Source: Desulfocicer vacuolatum DSM 3385
GTDB taxonomy: Bacteria > Desulfobacterota > Desulfobacteria > Desulfobacterales > Desulfobacteraceae
DNA: 64,000 nt
Direction of reading: 5' to 3'
NCBI RefSeq assembly: GCF_900176365.1
Contig: NZ_FWXY01000002.1
Coordinates: forward strand, 1-64,000
A program made the position numbers and the translations under genes. How positions within the stretch are numbered: position 1 is the first letter of the stretch; every line of letters starts with the position of its first letter. Positions 1 to 10,441 of the stretch are shown one piece after another. The notes beneath the pieces were generated by a model. That model was given only the letters and a program-made list of their open reading frames with translations. It did no database searches and was not told the DNA's origin.

Positions 1-91
1 TCCTGCAAGCAGGAACTTTCTCGTTCGACTTGCATGTGTTAAGCACGCCGCCAGCGTTCATTCTGAGCCAGAATCAAACTCTCCAGTTATA
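1..91 (-). rRNA. rrs: 16S ribosomal RNA, 5' end only
   Basis: The reverse complement carries the near-universal 16S start: AGAGTTTGATTCTGGCTCAG followed directly by the conserved GAACGCTGGCGGCGTGCTTA and the start of the V1 stem. Only about the first 90 nt lie in the window; the rest runs off position 1. The mature 5' end is estimated from E. coli alignment and could be off by several bases. A promoter and boxA leader lie just upstream. Confidence 0.97.
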
Positions 92-163
92 ATTCCTTTA
101 AAATGTTTTTTCATGTGCTTGGCTGCACTTAAAACATCTTTTTACTCAATTCATTCACTAACC

Positions 164-178
164 AGTTTTCAAAGATCA
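164..178 (-). promoter_or_regulatory. rrn boxA antitermination signal
   Basis: The minus strand reads TGATCTTTGAAAACT about 75 nt before the 16S 5' end. It matches the boxA element (TGYTCTTTRAAAA type) that recruits NusB/NusE so that polymerase reads through Rho-sensitive rRNA. Its place in the leader between promoter and 16S is as expected. Confidence 0.75.
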
Positions 179-228
179 ATTTCTTAATTTTTTCAAAAAG
201 CCGCCAAAGCGACTCACAAAACCCGATC

Positions 229-257
229 TTTATACGCCTCACAAAAAACATTGTCAA
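229..257 (-). promoter_or_regulatory. sigma70 promoter of the rRNA operon
   Basis: On the minus strand a perfect -35 TTGACA (252-257) and a -10 TATAAA (229-234) are separated by exactly 17 nt. Transcription should begin near 222, giving a leader of about 130 nt that contains boxA. A GC-rich stretch follows the -10, typical of a stringently controlled discriminator, although ppGpp control is inference. Confidence 0.85.
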
Positions 258-297
258 GCTTTTTTTTGGACCGTTCGAAATTAATTAATTTGGCCAC

Positions 298-338
298 AAA
301 AAAACCTGCAAGGAACCGTCGGGCGTGTTCCCTGTAGG
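298..338 (-). terminator. Rho-independent terminator downstream of tyrS region
   Basis: The minus strand has two complementary arms (CCTACAGGGAAC and GTTCCTTGCAGG, one mismatch, one wobble) around a 10-nt loop, followed by seven T. It lies about 40 bp before the rrn promoter, so it should insulate the rRNA operon from upstream minus-strand transcription. Confidence 0.8.
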
Positions 339-500
339 TGAGAACGATTTATATAGAAAGCATCCAAGCTTGTCAACTGATATTTTTATTTTTTTTATAT
401 GTAAAAGTGGGTGCCGGGTTCTATGTATTAGGTTCCGGGTGCTCACAGCAACTACTTTTTCATTATTCGTTGTGGCTGGTGTTTACAGCCATGTATGTTT

Positions 501-592
501 TATATGAAATACTCTGCAAATCAGGGGCGTATTTCAAGCTTTGTTGTGGGCGAAACGGGATCAGAATACGGTCCGCCCGTGGCGGTTATATA
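501..592 (+). repeat. R5 repeat, long copy
   Basis: About 90 bp resembling 20649-20747: a TATATGAAATACTC start, then AATCAGGGGCGTAT, then GTTGTGGGC and a closing CGGTCCGCCC. The last part can fold because GGGC(A)GACC and GGTCCGCCC are complementary in the better copies. It is one of at least six copies in gaps of the core region and has no coding signal. Confidence 0.6.
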
Positions 593-612
593 CAATGCAG
601 CCGCCAAAGCAA

Positions 613-711
613 CCTCAGCAGAGCCGTCCCCCCGATGGGCAATCGGTACCGGACAATTGGGCTGTCTACAGTTCCGGTCCGGGACCATTGCCCGTCGGGG
701 GGGGCGGCGGC
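613..711 (-). repeat. R4 palindromic repeat, copy 1
   Basis: An approximately 99-bp imperfect palindrome. The minus strand starts with a C-rich GCCGCCGCC arm and ends with the complementary G-rich arm and CTCTGCTGAGG. The two arms of about 40 nt could form a long hairpin around CTGTAGACAG. Clearly homologous copies lie at 23811-23899 and 43668-43762. Confidence 0.75.
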
Positions 712-877
712 AGAATACCATTTGGCATGCTTCATTTTCCAGTTTACACTTTTCAAAAAAATATACCCATTTCCCGGGAAAAATTGATCGAAAAGTGTAA
801 ACTACTATTGAGGTTGGTGAAGGATGCCTACCATTTTCTATATTCGTTGTGGGCAGAACAAGATTTGCCCGTGGCAG

Positions 878-2158
878 TTATTTTAAAATAAGTTTATGGT
901 ATTTCTTTTTACCGGCCCGCAGCAGAATCTCTCCATCTGTGGCATGGGAGGTTAAAATCAGTTGATCAAAGGCAGCAATGCGTTCATCATTGAGGTATCC
1001 ACCACCCTGATTCAGTAGACGTCGGGCATCACTTTTAGATTTACACAGCCCCACTTCCGCAAAGATATCCACCGCAGCAATCCCCTTGTCCAGGGCAGCC
1101 CTGTCATAGGCAGTGCCGGGAACCGCATCTGCACCGCCCTTGGCACTTCTGGGAATGGTGGAAGAAGAAAAACAGGTGTCAGGGATTTCCGGGGCACCAA
1201 ACATGGCGCAAGCGGCCTCATAGGACGCCTTTGCCGCATCCATGCCATGGGCAATAACTGTGGCTTCCCAGGCAAGGACCGCCTTGGCACTGTTTAGCAT
1301 GGCCCCTTCCATTTTTTTGACCTGTTCTATCTCTTCCATGGGCAAAAAGGTAAAAAGGGCCATAAATCGTGCCACATCGGCATCATCACAGTTCACCCAG
1401 AACTGATAATATTCATAGGGAGGGGTTCTTTCAGGATCCAGCCATACAGCTCCCTTATGGGTTTTCCCCATTTTTATGCCACTGCTGGTGGTAATCAATG
1501 GAAAGGTTATGCCAAAGGCTTTTTTCTGTTGAGTTCTGCGCACAAGATCAATACCTGCCACAATATTTCCCCATTGATCGCTTCCCCCCATCTGCAAAAG
1601 ACAGTCGTACCGTTGGGACAATTCCATGAAATCATAAGCCTGGAGCAGCATATAATTAAACTCAATAAAGGTCAGCCCCTCATCGGAATTAATGCGCATT
1701 TTATAACTTTCCGCCTTGATCATGCGGTTGACACTGAAATGGCGGCCAATATCCCTTAGAAAAGGAATATATTCAAGTCCCTTTAGCCACTCACCGTTGT
1801 CCAGAAGCAGGGCCTTATCTTCATTAAAATCAATGAAGCGGGCCAGCTGTTTTCGGATACCGGCCCGATTCACATCAACCTCTTTCTGGGTGATCACCTT
1901 ACGCATTTCTGTTTTACCACTGGGATCACCAATGAGACCGGTCCCGCCCCCCACAAGCCCTATGGGACGGTGGCCGTTGCGCTGCATATGGGCCAATGCC
2001 ATGATACAGACCAGGCTGCCCACATGAAGGCTTGAAGCTGTGGGATCAAACCCGATATAACAGGTGGCTCTTCCCCCGTCCAGATAGGCGCTCAATTCCT
2101 CATCATGGGTCACCGCCTCTACAAAACCACGCTCCTTTAATATTTCAAGAACCCCCAT
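878..2158 (-). CDS. tyrS: tyrosyl-tRNA synthetase
   Basis: Charges tRNA-Tyr with tyrosine in the cytoplasm. A class I fold is visible: the HIGH-type motif HVGS at residues 45-48, the GSDQWGN substrate loop near 200, and the KMSKS-type motif as KMGKT at 229-233. The C-terminus carries an S4-like RNA-binding domain (KSKSDARRLLNQGGGYLNDE). I start at the ATG at 2158 (426 aa, family-like length) because MGVLEILKERG is the usual N-terminus and AGGAG lies upstream; an in-frame start at 2200 would add 14 unlikely residues. It follows rny on the same strand. Identification is secure; the exact start is less so. Confidence 0.95.
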   Translation of the reverse strand: MGVLEILKERGFVEAVTHDEELSAYLDGGRATCYIGFDPTASSLHVGSLVCIMALAHMQRNGHRPIGLVGGGTGLIGDPSGKTEMRKVITQKEVDVNRAGIRKQLARFIDFNEDKALLLDNGEWLKGLEYIPFLRDIGRHFSVNRMIKAESYKMRINSDEGLTFIEFNYMLLQAYDFMELSQRYDCLLQMGGSDQWGNIVAGIDLVRRTQQKKAFGITFPLITTSSGIKMGKTHKGAVWLDPERTPPYEYYQFWVNCDDADVARFMALFTFLPMEEIEQVKKMEGAMLNSAKAVLAWEATVIAHGMDAAKASYEAACAMFGAPEIPDTCFSSSTIPRSAKGGADAVPGTAYDRAALDKGIAAVDIFAEVGLCKSKSDARRLLNQGGGYLNDERIAAFDQLILTSHATDGEILLRAGKKKYHKLILK

Positions 2159-2257
2159 TTTCTGTATCACTCTCCTTTTTCCATATTCGTTGTGTTCCAC
2201 CGGCCACGCCCGTTATAAGGCACCCGCCATACAGGGGCGTTTCTATTTTTACTACGA

Positions 2258-3823
2258 TTATTTGTTGGTATATTCCACAGCCCGTGTTTCCCGGATCACC
2301 ACCACCTTTATCTGGCCCGGAAAGGTAAGATTTTCCTCTATTTTGGATGCAATATCCCGACTTAACAACACAGCATCGGTATCAGATATTTTTTTACTTT
2401 CCACCACCACACGAATCTCCCGTCCGGCCTGGATGGCATAGGTGTTGGAAACGCCATCAAAGGAATTGGCCAGTCCTTCAAGCTCTTCAAGACGTTTGAT
2501 ATAATTTTCCAGGGTCTCTTTCCGGGCTCCGGGCCGGGCACCTGAAAGGGCATCTGCCGCCTGCACCAGAAAATCATACACAGTGGCGGGCATTTGATCT
2601 TCATGGTGGGCTGCAATGGCATTAATCACTTCGTTGGACTCTCCGTGTTTTTTGGCAAGTTTGGCACCGATCAGGGCATGGGGACCATCCACCTCATGGT
2701 CCACGGCCTTTCCAATGTCGTGCAGCAGTCCCATTCTTTTGGCAAGCTTCACATTCAACCCCAATTCCGCTGCCATGATGCCAGCCAGAAAAGCCACTTC
2801 CACGGAGTGCTGCAGTACATTTTGAGCATAACTGGTTCTGAATTTAAGTTTTCCAATCACCCGGATCAACTCGGAATTAATGCCATGGACCCCCAGATCA
2901 AAGGCAGCCTGCTCTCCGGCTTCCTTGATGGTGACATCCACCTCATCGGTGACCCTCTGCACCACATCTTCAATGCGGGCCGGATGAATTCTGCCGTCGG
3001 AAATCAAACGGGTGAGCGCAATTCTTGCCACTTCCCTTCTAACGGGATTGAAACCGGACAAAATAACAGCTTCAGGGGTATCATCAATGATCAGATCAAT
3101 ACCGGTGGCAGCTTCCAATGCCCGGATATTACGCCCCTCGCGTCCAATGATACGTCCCTTCATTTCATCCCCGGGCAACTGCACCACAGACACAGTGCGC
3201 TCTGCAATAAAATCTCCGGCATAGCGCTGTATGGCTGTGGAAATAATTTTCTTGGCCTCTTTGTCCGCTTTTTCCATGGCTTCGCTGGAAATACGCTTTA
3301 CCAGCTTTGCCCCATCATGCCGGGCTTCGTTTTCCATGCTTTTGAGCAATATATCCTTGGCCTCTTCAGAGGTAAGGCTGGCCACTTTTTCCAGCTCTTT
3401 CCGGGCATCAGAAAGCAATTTATTGTAGTCGGATTCCTTTTCATCCAGGGATTTAAGCTGTTGTTGAATCTTTTTTTCCGTTCGCTTGAGCTCAACTTCC
3501 AGGATTTCAAACTGCTCCTTACGCTTGTCCAGTCGTTCGCTCTGGTTTAATACACGACGCTCTTCTGTTTTCAGCTCAGCCCTGGCCTGGTCGGTTTCGG
3601 CATCAAAGGCCCCCTTCATCTCAAGCAGACGACTTTTTGCCTCCAACTGAGCCTCTTTAATCAGGTTACCGGCTTTTTTCCGGGCATCGTCAATCAATGC
3701 CATCTGCTCTTTTTCAACCTCTTCGATTCGGCTTTCAAGTTTTTTCTGGGTTAACCAGTAGGCCAGCCCGAAACCCGAGGCAGTTGAGATCAGCAGTGAA
3801 AAAAACAACACAGTATATTCCAT
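2258..3823 (-). CDS. rny: ribonuclease Y
   Basis: Membrane-anchored endoribonuclease that starts mRNA decay. All expected parts are present in 521 aa: an N-terminal membrane helix (about residues 4-24), a long charged coiled coil (about 28-200), a KH RNA-binding domain with the GREG loop at 227-230, and an HD phosphohydrolase domain with catalytic H368-D369 in LLHDIGKA. The length is normal for the family. The start has a good GAAGGGAG site 7 nt upstream. It lies between the probable 6S RNA gene and tyrS, all on the minus strand. Confidence 0.96.
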   Translation of the reverse strand: MEYTVLFFSLLISTASGFGLAYWLTQKKLESRIEEVEKEQMALIDDARKKAGNLIKEAQLEAKSRLLEMKGAFDAETDQARAELKTEERRVLNQSERLDKRKEQFEILEVELKRTEKKIQQQLKSLDEKESDYNKLLSDARKELEKVASLTSEEAKDILLKSMENEARHDGAKLVKRISSEAMEKADKEAKKIISTAIQRYAGDFIAERTVSVVQLPGDEMKGRIIGREGRNIRALEAATGIDLIIDDTPEAVILSGFNPVRREVARIALTRLISDGRIHPARIEDVVQRVTDEVDVTIKEAGEQAAFDLGVHGINSELIRVIGKLKFRTSYAQNVLQHSVEVAFLAGIMAAELGLNVKLAKRMGLLHDIGKAVDHEVDGPHALIGAKLAKKHGESNEVINAIAAHHEDQMPATVYDFLVQAADALSGARPGARKETLENYIKRLEELEGLANSFDGVSNTYAIQAGREIRVVVESKKISDTDAVLLSRDIASKIEENLTFPGQIKVVVIRETRAVEYTNK

Positions 3824-3860
3824 TAATGACTCCCTTCAATATTTGGTATCAGATAATTAT

Positions 3861-3908
3861 TATAACCGCCACGGGCGGACCTCATTGTGACTTCAGTCTG
3901 CCCATAAC
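3861..3908 (-). repeat. R5 repeat copy
   Basis: Carries the R5 signature ATAACCGCCACGGGCGGACC followed by GTCTGCCCATAAC, so on the minus strand it starts with the GGGCAGAC arm and ends with the GGTCCGCCCGTGGCGGTTAT arm. It sits just upstream of rny and could fold into a hairpin in the rny leader. Confidence 0.6.
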
Positions 3909-4243
3909 AAATCTTCAAAATCCGTTGGGTCTGCCGGAATTTTCGAGCAAAAGCATAACACCCAGCATCCAGCTATTACATGACAACAAAACCACAGGAT
4001 GCAGCAATTATAAATTCCCGGGACGTATTCCATTTTTCCGGTTGAATGCTTCACCGGCATGACAACAAGAATGAATGGATCAAACATCACAAGATAGCCT
4101 ATTTAACACGTAATGCAAGAAATATTATTTTGGAGGGGGACAAAAAAAGGAGGGGATAAGAGTAAAGCGGTGATGACGGCAAAAAAACCACCGGATAAGC
4201 GCCACGGCAGAGCTTATTTTGATTCAGCTCTACCCACAGCAAG

Positions 4244-4268
4244 AAAAAAACCATGGCGTCTGCCGTGG
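4244..4268 (-). terminator. terminator of the 6S-like RNA (bidirectional)
   Basis: The minus strand reads CCACGGC-AGAC-GCCATGG followed by seven T. The stem is 7 bp with one mismatch and the loop is four bases. The plus strand also ends in a T-run, so it may work in both directions. It ends the small RNA gene upstream and separates it from rny. Confidence 0.75.
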
Positions 4269-4310
4269 TGTTTTTTCCCGGAAGGGGAAATCAGAAATAA
4301 AATCAGATAC

Positions 4311-4441
4311 AGCCCCCACAGCATACCGTGTTGCCCATGTCTTTGAACCAGTAGTTCAAAAGGTCGGGCGCCCATATAATTAGCACCTTCAGGCTTTTCC
4401 ATGCAATGTGGAACTTGCACACCGGCACCAGGGTGGGCTCC
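4311..4441 (-). ncRNA. ssrS: probable 6S RNA (core)
   Basis: 6S RNA binds the sigma70 holoenzyme as a promoter mimic and is often encoded next to zapA, as here. The minus strand starts GGGAGCCC and closes with GGGGGCT; inside this stem, CCGGTGT pairs with ACACGG. The 3' side of the inner region holds the hairpin TTTGAACTACTGGTTCAAAG, close to the small CCTTGAACC...GGTTCAAGG hairpin of E. coli 6S. A promoter-like TTGCTT/TATA pair precedes it and a strong terminator follows at 4244. The 131-nt core is shorter than the usual 180 nt, so the true ends may extend toward the terminator. Another structured RNA is possible. Confidence 0.55.
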
Positions 4442-4445
4442 CTTG

Positions 4446-4476
4446 TATATAGCGTTAGGCAAAGCACTCTAAGCAA
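4446..4476 (-). promoter_or_regulatory. candidate promoter of the 6S-like RNA
   Basis: On the minus strand TTGCTT (4471-4476) is followed 17 to 19 nt later by the overlapping -10 candidates GCTATA, CTATAT and TATATA. The expected start lies at the GGGAGCCC that begins the RNA stem. The spacing is slightly ambiguous. Confidence 0.4.
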
Positions 4477-4536
4477 TCACAAGTAGCGCAGGGGTGTTTC
4501 TGTTTTTATTTATGTGCAGGATAATCCTGTGTGGTA

Positions 4537-4887
4537 TCACCCTGCATTTGAAGCAAATGCATTTAATTTATTCAGCAGCGCAGTGGATTTATGGTCAACA
4601 CATTCATGGAATTCCAATAATTCAGATTCCGATGCAGCAAGGTCATTTGCCATATTCATACCGGCCAAAAGCAGTACAACCAAGGAATTTTGCACTGAAA
4701 CAGAACCTTCCATCCCCTGTTCCGCCCGGGCAACATACTGCTTTAATTTTTCAACAACCTTTCCGGGGTCATCAAGGGCATCATCTGCCCGGAACTGAAA
4801 TTGTCTGCCAAACAGGTCTATACTGACAATTTCTTCTGATGTTACATCTTTATTAATATCCGGAACTCCATTTTCCACTGGGTTCAT
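4537..4887 (-). CDS. zapA: cell division protein ZapA
   Basis: Small FtsZ-associated protein that bundles Z-ring filaments. At 116 aa it has the ZapA layout: an N-terminal beta part containing VSIDLFGRQFQFRAD (about residues 21-35), a helix with the KLKQYVARAEQG region, and a long C-terminal helix likely to form the coiled coil. The first 18 residues are a non-conserved extension. It is 6 bp downstream of zapB in one transcription unit, followed by the 6S-like RNA gene, the classical zapA-ssrS neighbourhood. Confidence 0.85.
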   Translation of the reverse strand: MNPVENGVPDINKDVTSEEIVSIDLFGRQFQFRADDALDDPGKVVEKLKQYVARAEQGMEGSVSVQNSLVVLLLAGMNMANDLAASESELLEFHECVDHKSTALLNKLNAFASNAG

Positions 4888-4893
4888 TCTGTT

Positions 4894-5142
4894 TTAAGAC
4901 GTCTCTGAAAAGGTGTTCAGTTTAGTCAAAAGACCATCAATCTTTGATTGAACAGCCGCCTCTTTTTTTGCAAAGTGCTCTTCAGACAAATCCTTTTCAG
5001 CAATCTGACCTTCAAGGGTCTTTACCTTGCCCAGCAATTCCTCATTTTCCTGTTGAAGTGTCTGACAAAGCTCTATTAAAAAATCGACTTTCTCGTCAAT
5101 ATCTTTAAACTTATCTTCTAACAACTCATGCTCGTTTTCCAT
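4894..5142 (-). CDS. zapB: ZapB-like cell division coiled-coil protein
   Basis: An 82-aa protein that is nearly all charged heptad-rich helix (LLEDKFKDIDEKVDFLIELC onward), the size and composition of ZapB, the coiled-coil factor that links ZapA to other division proteins. It directly precedes zapA, which supports the assignment. Coiled-coil proteins are easy to misname, so the family call rests mainly on size and synteny. Confidence 0.7.
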   Translation of the reverse strand: MENEHELLEDKFKDIDEKVDFLIELCQTLQQENEELLGKVKTLEGQIAEKDLSEEHFAKKEAAVQSKIDGLLTKLNTFSETS

Positions 5143-5169
5143 TCCCTGAACCTCACAATATTTAGCTTA

Positions 5170-5199
5170 ACTATAGTTCATAATATTTAACAAAGTCAA
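5170..5199 (-). promoter_or_regulatory. sigma70 promoter for zapB-zapA
   Basis: The minus strand shows TTGACT (5194-5199), an 18-nt spacer and TATAGT (5170-5175), about 25 nt before the zapB start codon. It overlaps the last codons of the upstream GlmU-like gene. Confidence 0.6.
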
Positions 5200-5960
5200 G
5201 ACAATTCATTCGGCTTTTCAGCCATACAGCAAGCCACCCTATGGAGATCTGCCGGGGTATTGACGCCCATGACCTCAACGGCACTGTGTCCAGAAAGAGA
5301 GCCTGCCTTTCCACCCCGTGACACAGCAATTTTCACAATATCTGTCAAGTAATACTCCTGCTGGGCATTGTCACAATCAATTCCTTCAATAGCATCTATC
5401 AAAAATTCTTTATTTATGCAATAGATGCCTGAATTGATCCGCGTATTTTTTCGCTCAGCATCGGTTGCATCCACCTCTTCCCGAATACATGTGAGCTGGT
5501 TGTTTTTATCCAGTATCACCCGACCGTACCCCGTGGGATTCTCAAGGTGTACGGAAAGCACAGACACATCATTTTGTTCACGCCGATGAAATTCAATGAG
5601 ACCGGCAAGGGTCCGGGGCTGGATCATGGGCACATCCCCACATAAAACAAGCACATGTGCCACTTTTCGGGGCAGTACGGGCAATGCGGACTTAACGGCA
5701 TCACCGGTACCCAGAAGGGCTTCCTGGCGGGCAAACAAAACATCAAAATCCCGGGAGACTGACTTTTGAACAAGGGCGGCAGCATGTCCCACCACCACCA
5801 CCACCTGCCTGCCCAGCAATGACACCGCACAGGAGAGCACCGAATAAATCATGCTTTGCCCGTTAATTTCATGAAGTACCTTTGGCAAATCCGATTTCAT
5901 GCGACTTCCCTTACCGGCTGCCAGCACAATGGCTCCCACATCACTGTAATTATTTTTCAT
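5196..5960 (-). CDS. GlmU-like nucleotidyltransferase (uridylyltransferase domain only)
   Basis: A 254-aa NTP-transferase: the signature LAAGKGSRMKSDLPKVLHEI lies near the N-terminus (about residues 12-31), CGDVP forms the metal/nucleotide loop near 110, and GTGDA and GYGRVI follow. It resembles the N-terminal half of GlmU, which makes UDP-GlcNAc from GlcNAc-1-P and UTP. The hexapeptide acetyltransferase half of normal GlmU (about 450 aa) is absent. It may rely on a separate acetyltransferase or have a different sugar-phosphate substrate. The ATG at 5960 is preferred over an upstream TTG. It lies just after the atp operon terminator. Confidence 0.8.
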   Translation of the reverse strand: MKNNYSDVGAIVLAAGKGSRMKSDLPKVLHEINGQSMIYSVLSCAVSLLGRQVVVVVGHAAALVQKSVSRDFDVLFARQEALLGTGDAVKSALPVLPRKVAHVLVLCGDVPMIQPRTLAGLIEFHRREQNDVSVLSVHLENPTGYGRVILDKNNQLTCIREEVDATDAERKNTRINSGIYCINKEFLIDAIEGIDCDNAQQEYYLTDIVKIAVSRGGKAGSLSGHSAVEVMGVNTPADLHRVACCMAEKPNELS

Positions 5961-5991
5961 ATTCAACCCCGAGTTTTAAAGACAGACGCTC

Positions 5992-6029
5992 AAAAAAAGG
6001 GGGTGCCCCAAACCACACAGAGCACCCCT
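5992..6029 (-). terminator. terminator of the ATP synthase operon
   Basis: On the minus strand AGGGGTGC pairs with GCACCCCCT around a loop of about 14 nt, followed by a run of T. It sits about 50 bp after the atpC stop codon and marks the operon end. Confidence 0.85.
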
Positions 6030-6077
6030 TTATTCGATCATATATGTCTTAACAGACTATGTCATGCAATCACATCA

Positions 6078-6482
6078 TCACATGGATGCAATATCCAGTC
6101 GATGCAAGGCCCGCCTTAAAGCGGCTTCGGCCCGGACAAGGTCAATGTCATCGGAAGCGGCAGAAATTCGCTTTTCAGCTCTATCCTTTGCCTGCCTGGC
6201 CCGATCCACATCAATGTCTCCCCTGCGTTCAGCTGATTCAGCAAGCAGGGTCACCTTGTTGGGCAGTGCTTCGGCAAATCCACCGTTGACAAAAAGATAA
6301 CGTTCTTTGCCTGATGCGTCTTTGTACCGAAGTGTGCCAACCTTCAAGGAGGTCAGAAAGGTGGTGTGGCCACGAAGCACGCCAAATTCACCTTCCGTAC
6401 CCGGAGCAACCACAATCTGAGCTTCTTCGCTGACCACCGCCTTTTGGGGGGTGACCACTTCCAGAAATATATTCTCAGCCAT
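6078..6482 (-). CDS. atpC: ATP synthase F1 subunit epsilon
   Basis: Rotor subunit of the F1 sector that binds gamma and can restrain ATP hydrolysis. At 134 aa it shows the usual beta-sandwich N-terminus (PQKAVVSEEAQIVVAPGTEGEFGVLRGH, residues about 11-38) and a C-terminal two-helix part with RARQAKDRAEKRI. Last gene of the operon, 15 bp after atpD. Confidence 0.95.
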   Translation of the reverse strand: MAENIFLEVVTPQKAVVSEEAQIVVAPGTEGEFGVLRGHTTFLTSLKVGTLRYKDASGKERYLFVNGGFAEALPNKVTLLAESAERRGDIDVDRARQAKDRAEKRISAASDDIDLVRAEAALRRALHRLDIASM

Positions 6483-6497
6483 TTTATCCCCCTTGAG

Positions 6498-7928
<1,431 letters not shown>

Positions 7929-7961
7929 TTAAAGCTGTTTGCTTTTTTATATTTGGTATGA

Positions 7962-8858
7962 TTATCCGTTGAGCGCTTCAGCACCGCCGACAATGTCCAT
8001 GAGATCTGCTGTAATACCTGCCTGACGTGTCTTATTAAAGATGGTCTGCAGTTCATCAATCATGTCTTCGCATGCCTTGGTTGCGTTCTCCATGGCCCTC
8101 ATCCGGGAGGCATGCTCACTGGTTGAGGTCTGAAGCAGCGCATCATATATCTGAATAAAGATATTCTTGGGCAGCATCTCCCCCAGCAATTCATCGGAAG
8201 AGGGCTCGCAGATATGTTCTGCCAGATAGACACCGTCATCCGTTGCTGCACTTCCGTCTGTTTCCTCAACTTCTATGGGAGGGATGGGAAGGATCTGCTT
8301 TACCACCGGCTCCTGACGGGCCAGGGATTTAAACTCAGAACATACCAGATATACTTCATCAACAGCTTCTTCAAGAAAATTATTAATCAGTTTCTGTCCA
8401 GAAGTTGATGCCACACTGAAATCAAATTGTCCGCCCACAACATCGAGATATTCATCCTCAATGGTCATGCCGGATTTCCGGGCCCAGTCACGGCCCCTTT
8501 TGCCAAAACAAGTAAAAGACACTTCTTTATCCTGAAGGGACTCTTTGATAAACTTGTCTGCTTTTTCAATGAGATTTCCATTAAAACCACCGCAAAGGCC
8601 CCTGTCTGAAGTGCACAGGATGATGTTCACCTTTTTGGCTTCTTCCCTTGGAACAAGAAGGGGGCTGGCATCTTCACCGGCCTTACCTGCAATGCTCCCC
8701 AGTACTTCGGAAAATTTGGACGCATAGGGCTTAAAGGCCTCCATACTCTCCTGGGCACCGCGAAGTCGGGAAGTGGCGACCATTTTCATGGCAGAGGTGA
8801 TCTGCTTGGTCTTTTTTACACTGCCTATCTTTGTTTGGACTTCCTTTAACGTTGCCAT
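7962..8858 (-). CDS. atpG: ATP synthase F1 subunit gamma
   Basis: Central stalk of F1 (298 aa). The N-terminal helix contains KIGSVKKTKQITSAMKMVA, the middle has LCTSDRGLCGGFN, and the C-terminal helix has ASRMRAMENATKACEDMIDEL. All are family hallmarks. It follows atpA by about 70 bp and precedes atpD. Confidence 0.97.
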   Translation of the reverse strand: MATLKEVQTKIGSVKKTKQITSAMKMVATSRLRGAQESMEAFKPYASKFSEVLGSIAGKAGEDASPLLVPREEAKKVNIILCTSDRGLCGGFNGNLIEKADKFIKESLQDKEVSFTCFGKRGRDWARKSGMTIEDEYLDVVGGQFDFSVASTSGQKLINNFLEEAVDEVYLVCSEFKSLARQEPVVKQILPIPPIEVEETDGSAATDDGVYLAEHICEPSSDELLGEMLPKNIFIQIYDALLQTSTSEHASRMRAMENATKACEDMIDELQTIFNKTRQAGITADLMDIVGGAEALNG

Positions 8859-8926
8859 AATATTTCCCTTTTACACCTGTTTATAAATGATATTCATTTT
8901 ACACATGAAAAATATTAAGGATGCTG

Positions 8927-10441
8927 TTATACCGCAGCCTTAAATTCTTCATCATAGGCGTCAAGGGCTTTTTTCAGCTTGGCTTCAATGTCGCTGGTGA
9001 TGGCCTGTTGTTCCACAAGGTCTGTGAAAATCTCGGGAAATCTGTTTTCAATAAAGGGATAAAGACCGGCTTCGTACTTATCCACGGCTTCCCTTGGATA
9101 TTTATCAATGTATCCTTTGGTACCGGCAAACAGAATCACCACCTGTTTTTCCATGGGAAGGGGATTGAACTGGGGTTGTTTCAACAGTTCAACCAGACGT
9201 TCTCCACGGGTGAGCTGACGCTGGGTGGCGGCATCAAGGTCACTGCCAAAGGCGGCAAAGGCTTCCAGTTCACGGTACTGGGCAAGATCCAGACGCAGGG
9301 TACCGGCCACCTGTTTCATGGCTTTACATTGGGCAGCACCACCCACGCGGGATACAGAAAGACCAACGTCAATGGCAGGACGAACACCGGAGAAGAAAAG
9401 GCCTTTGTCAAGATAGATCTGACCGTCGGTGATGGAAATAACGTTGGTGGGAATAAAGGCAGATACGTCACCTTCCTGGGTCTCAATGATAGGAAGGGCC
9501 GTGAGAGAACCGGCGCCCAGATCATCAGACATCTTAGCAGACCGTTCCAGCAGACGGGAATGGTTGTAGAAAATATCGCCGGGGAACGCCTCACGTCCCG
9601 GAGGACGTCTCAGGAGCAGAGACACCTGACGATAGGCGGCAGCCTGTTTGGAAAGGTCATCATAGATAATCAGAGAATGCTCACCCTTGTCACGGAAATA
9701 CTCGCCCATGGCGCATCCGGCATAGGGAGCCAGATACTGCATGGCAGCAGACTCAGAAGCAGAGGCCACAACAACGGTGGTGTATTCCATGGCACCATGC
9801 TCTTCCAGGGCTGCAACCACCTGGGCCACGGTGGATTTTTTCTGTCCACAGGCCACATAGATGCATTTCATGTCTGTGTTTTTCTGGGCAATGATGGCAT
9901 CAACGGCAATGGCTGTTTTACCGATCTGACGGTCACCGATGATCAGCTCACGCTGGCCACGTCCCACAGGGGTCATGCCGTCAACGGCTTTACTTCCGGT
10001 GTAGCAGGGTTCATGCACAGATTTACGGGCAATAACACCGGGAGCCACAAGTTCCATGTTCATGGTGATGCTGGAATCAATGGGACCTTTACCGTCAATG
10101 GGTTCACCTGTGGTGGAAACAACACGACCCAGAACCGCTTCACCAACGGGAACAGATGCAATGCGGTCGGTGCGTTTTACAACGTCGCCTTCCTTGATTT
10201 TTTTATCTTCACCCAGGATGGCAACACCCACGTTGTCTTCCTCAAGGTTCAGTGCCAGACCCAGAACGCCGCCGGGGAACTCCACAAGCTCCATGGCTTT
10301 TACTTTTTCCAGGCCATATACACGGGCAATACCGTCACCCACTGACAGCACCACCCCGGTCTCGCTGAGCTCAACCTCTTTGTCGAAATCTTTAATCTGC
10401 TCTTTTATAATCTGGCTTATTTCTTCAGCTCTTATTTTCAT
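8927..10441 (-). CDS. atpA: ATP synthase F1 subunit alpha
   Basis: Non-catalytic nucleotide-binding subunit of F1 (504 aa, normal). The P-loop GDRQIGKTA, the Walker B strand [11 protein letters not shown] and the [12 protein letters not shown] motif are present. Its ATG shares one base with the atpH stop codon, so the two are translationally coupled. The plus strand carries a long open shadow frame over this gene, which is not a gene. Confidence 0.98.
   Translation of the reverse strand: MKIRAEEISQIIKEQIKDFDKEVELSETGVVLSVGDGIARVYGLEKVKAMELVEFPGGVLGLALNLEEDNVGVAILGEDKKIKEGDVVKRTDRIASVPVGEAVLGRVVSTTGEPIDGKGPIDSSITMNMELVAPGVIARKSVHEPCYTGSKAVDGMTPVGRGQRELIIGDRQIGKTAIAVDAIIAQKNTDMKCIYVACGQKKSTVAQVVAALEEHGAMEYTTVVVASASESAAMQYLAPYAGCAMGEYFRDKGEHSLIIYDDLSKQAAAYRQVSLLLRRPPGREAFPGDIFYNHSRLLERSAKMSDDLGAGSLTALPIIETQEGDVSAFIPTNVISITDGQIYLDKGLFFSGVRPAIDVGLSVSRVGGAAQCKAMKQVAGTLRLDLAQYRELEAFAAFGSDLDAATQRQLTRGERLVELLKQPQFNPLPMEKQVVILFAGTKGYIDKYPREAVDKYEAGLYPFIENRFPEIFTDLVEQQAITSDIEAKLKKALDAYDEEFKAAV

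Larger units (their letters stand above)
339..877. other. gene-free gap with repeats
   Basis: No convincing gene was found. The stretch holds a degenerate GGGTGCCGGGTTC-like heptamer tract (about 409-460), a long R5 copy, an R4 palindrome and a second short R5 copy at 846-892. Between them, AGTTTACACTTTT (742-754) and AAAAGTGTAAACT (792-804) form an inverted repeat around a short AT-rich loop. Open frames here have no ribosome-binding sites and run through repeats. Confidence 0.6.

Noticed and set aside
325-891. Several plus-strand frames (60-149 aa)
   Set aside because: They run through R4/R5 repeats and a heptamer tract with no coding signal.
2594-3550. 318-aa plus-strand open frame
   Set aside because: Antisense shadow of rny.
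8921-10345. 474-aa plus-strand open frame
   Set aside because: Exact antisense shadow of atpA; Gly/His/Thr-rich composition with no domain and no ribosome-binding site.
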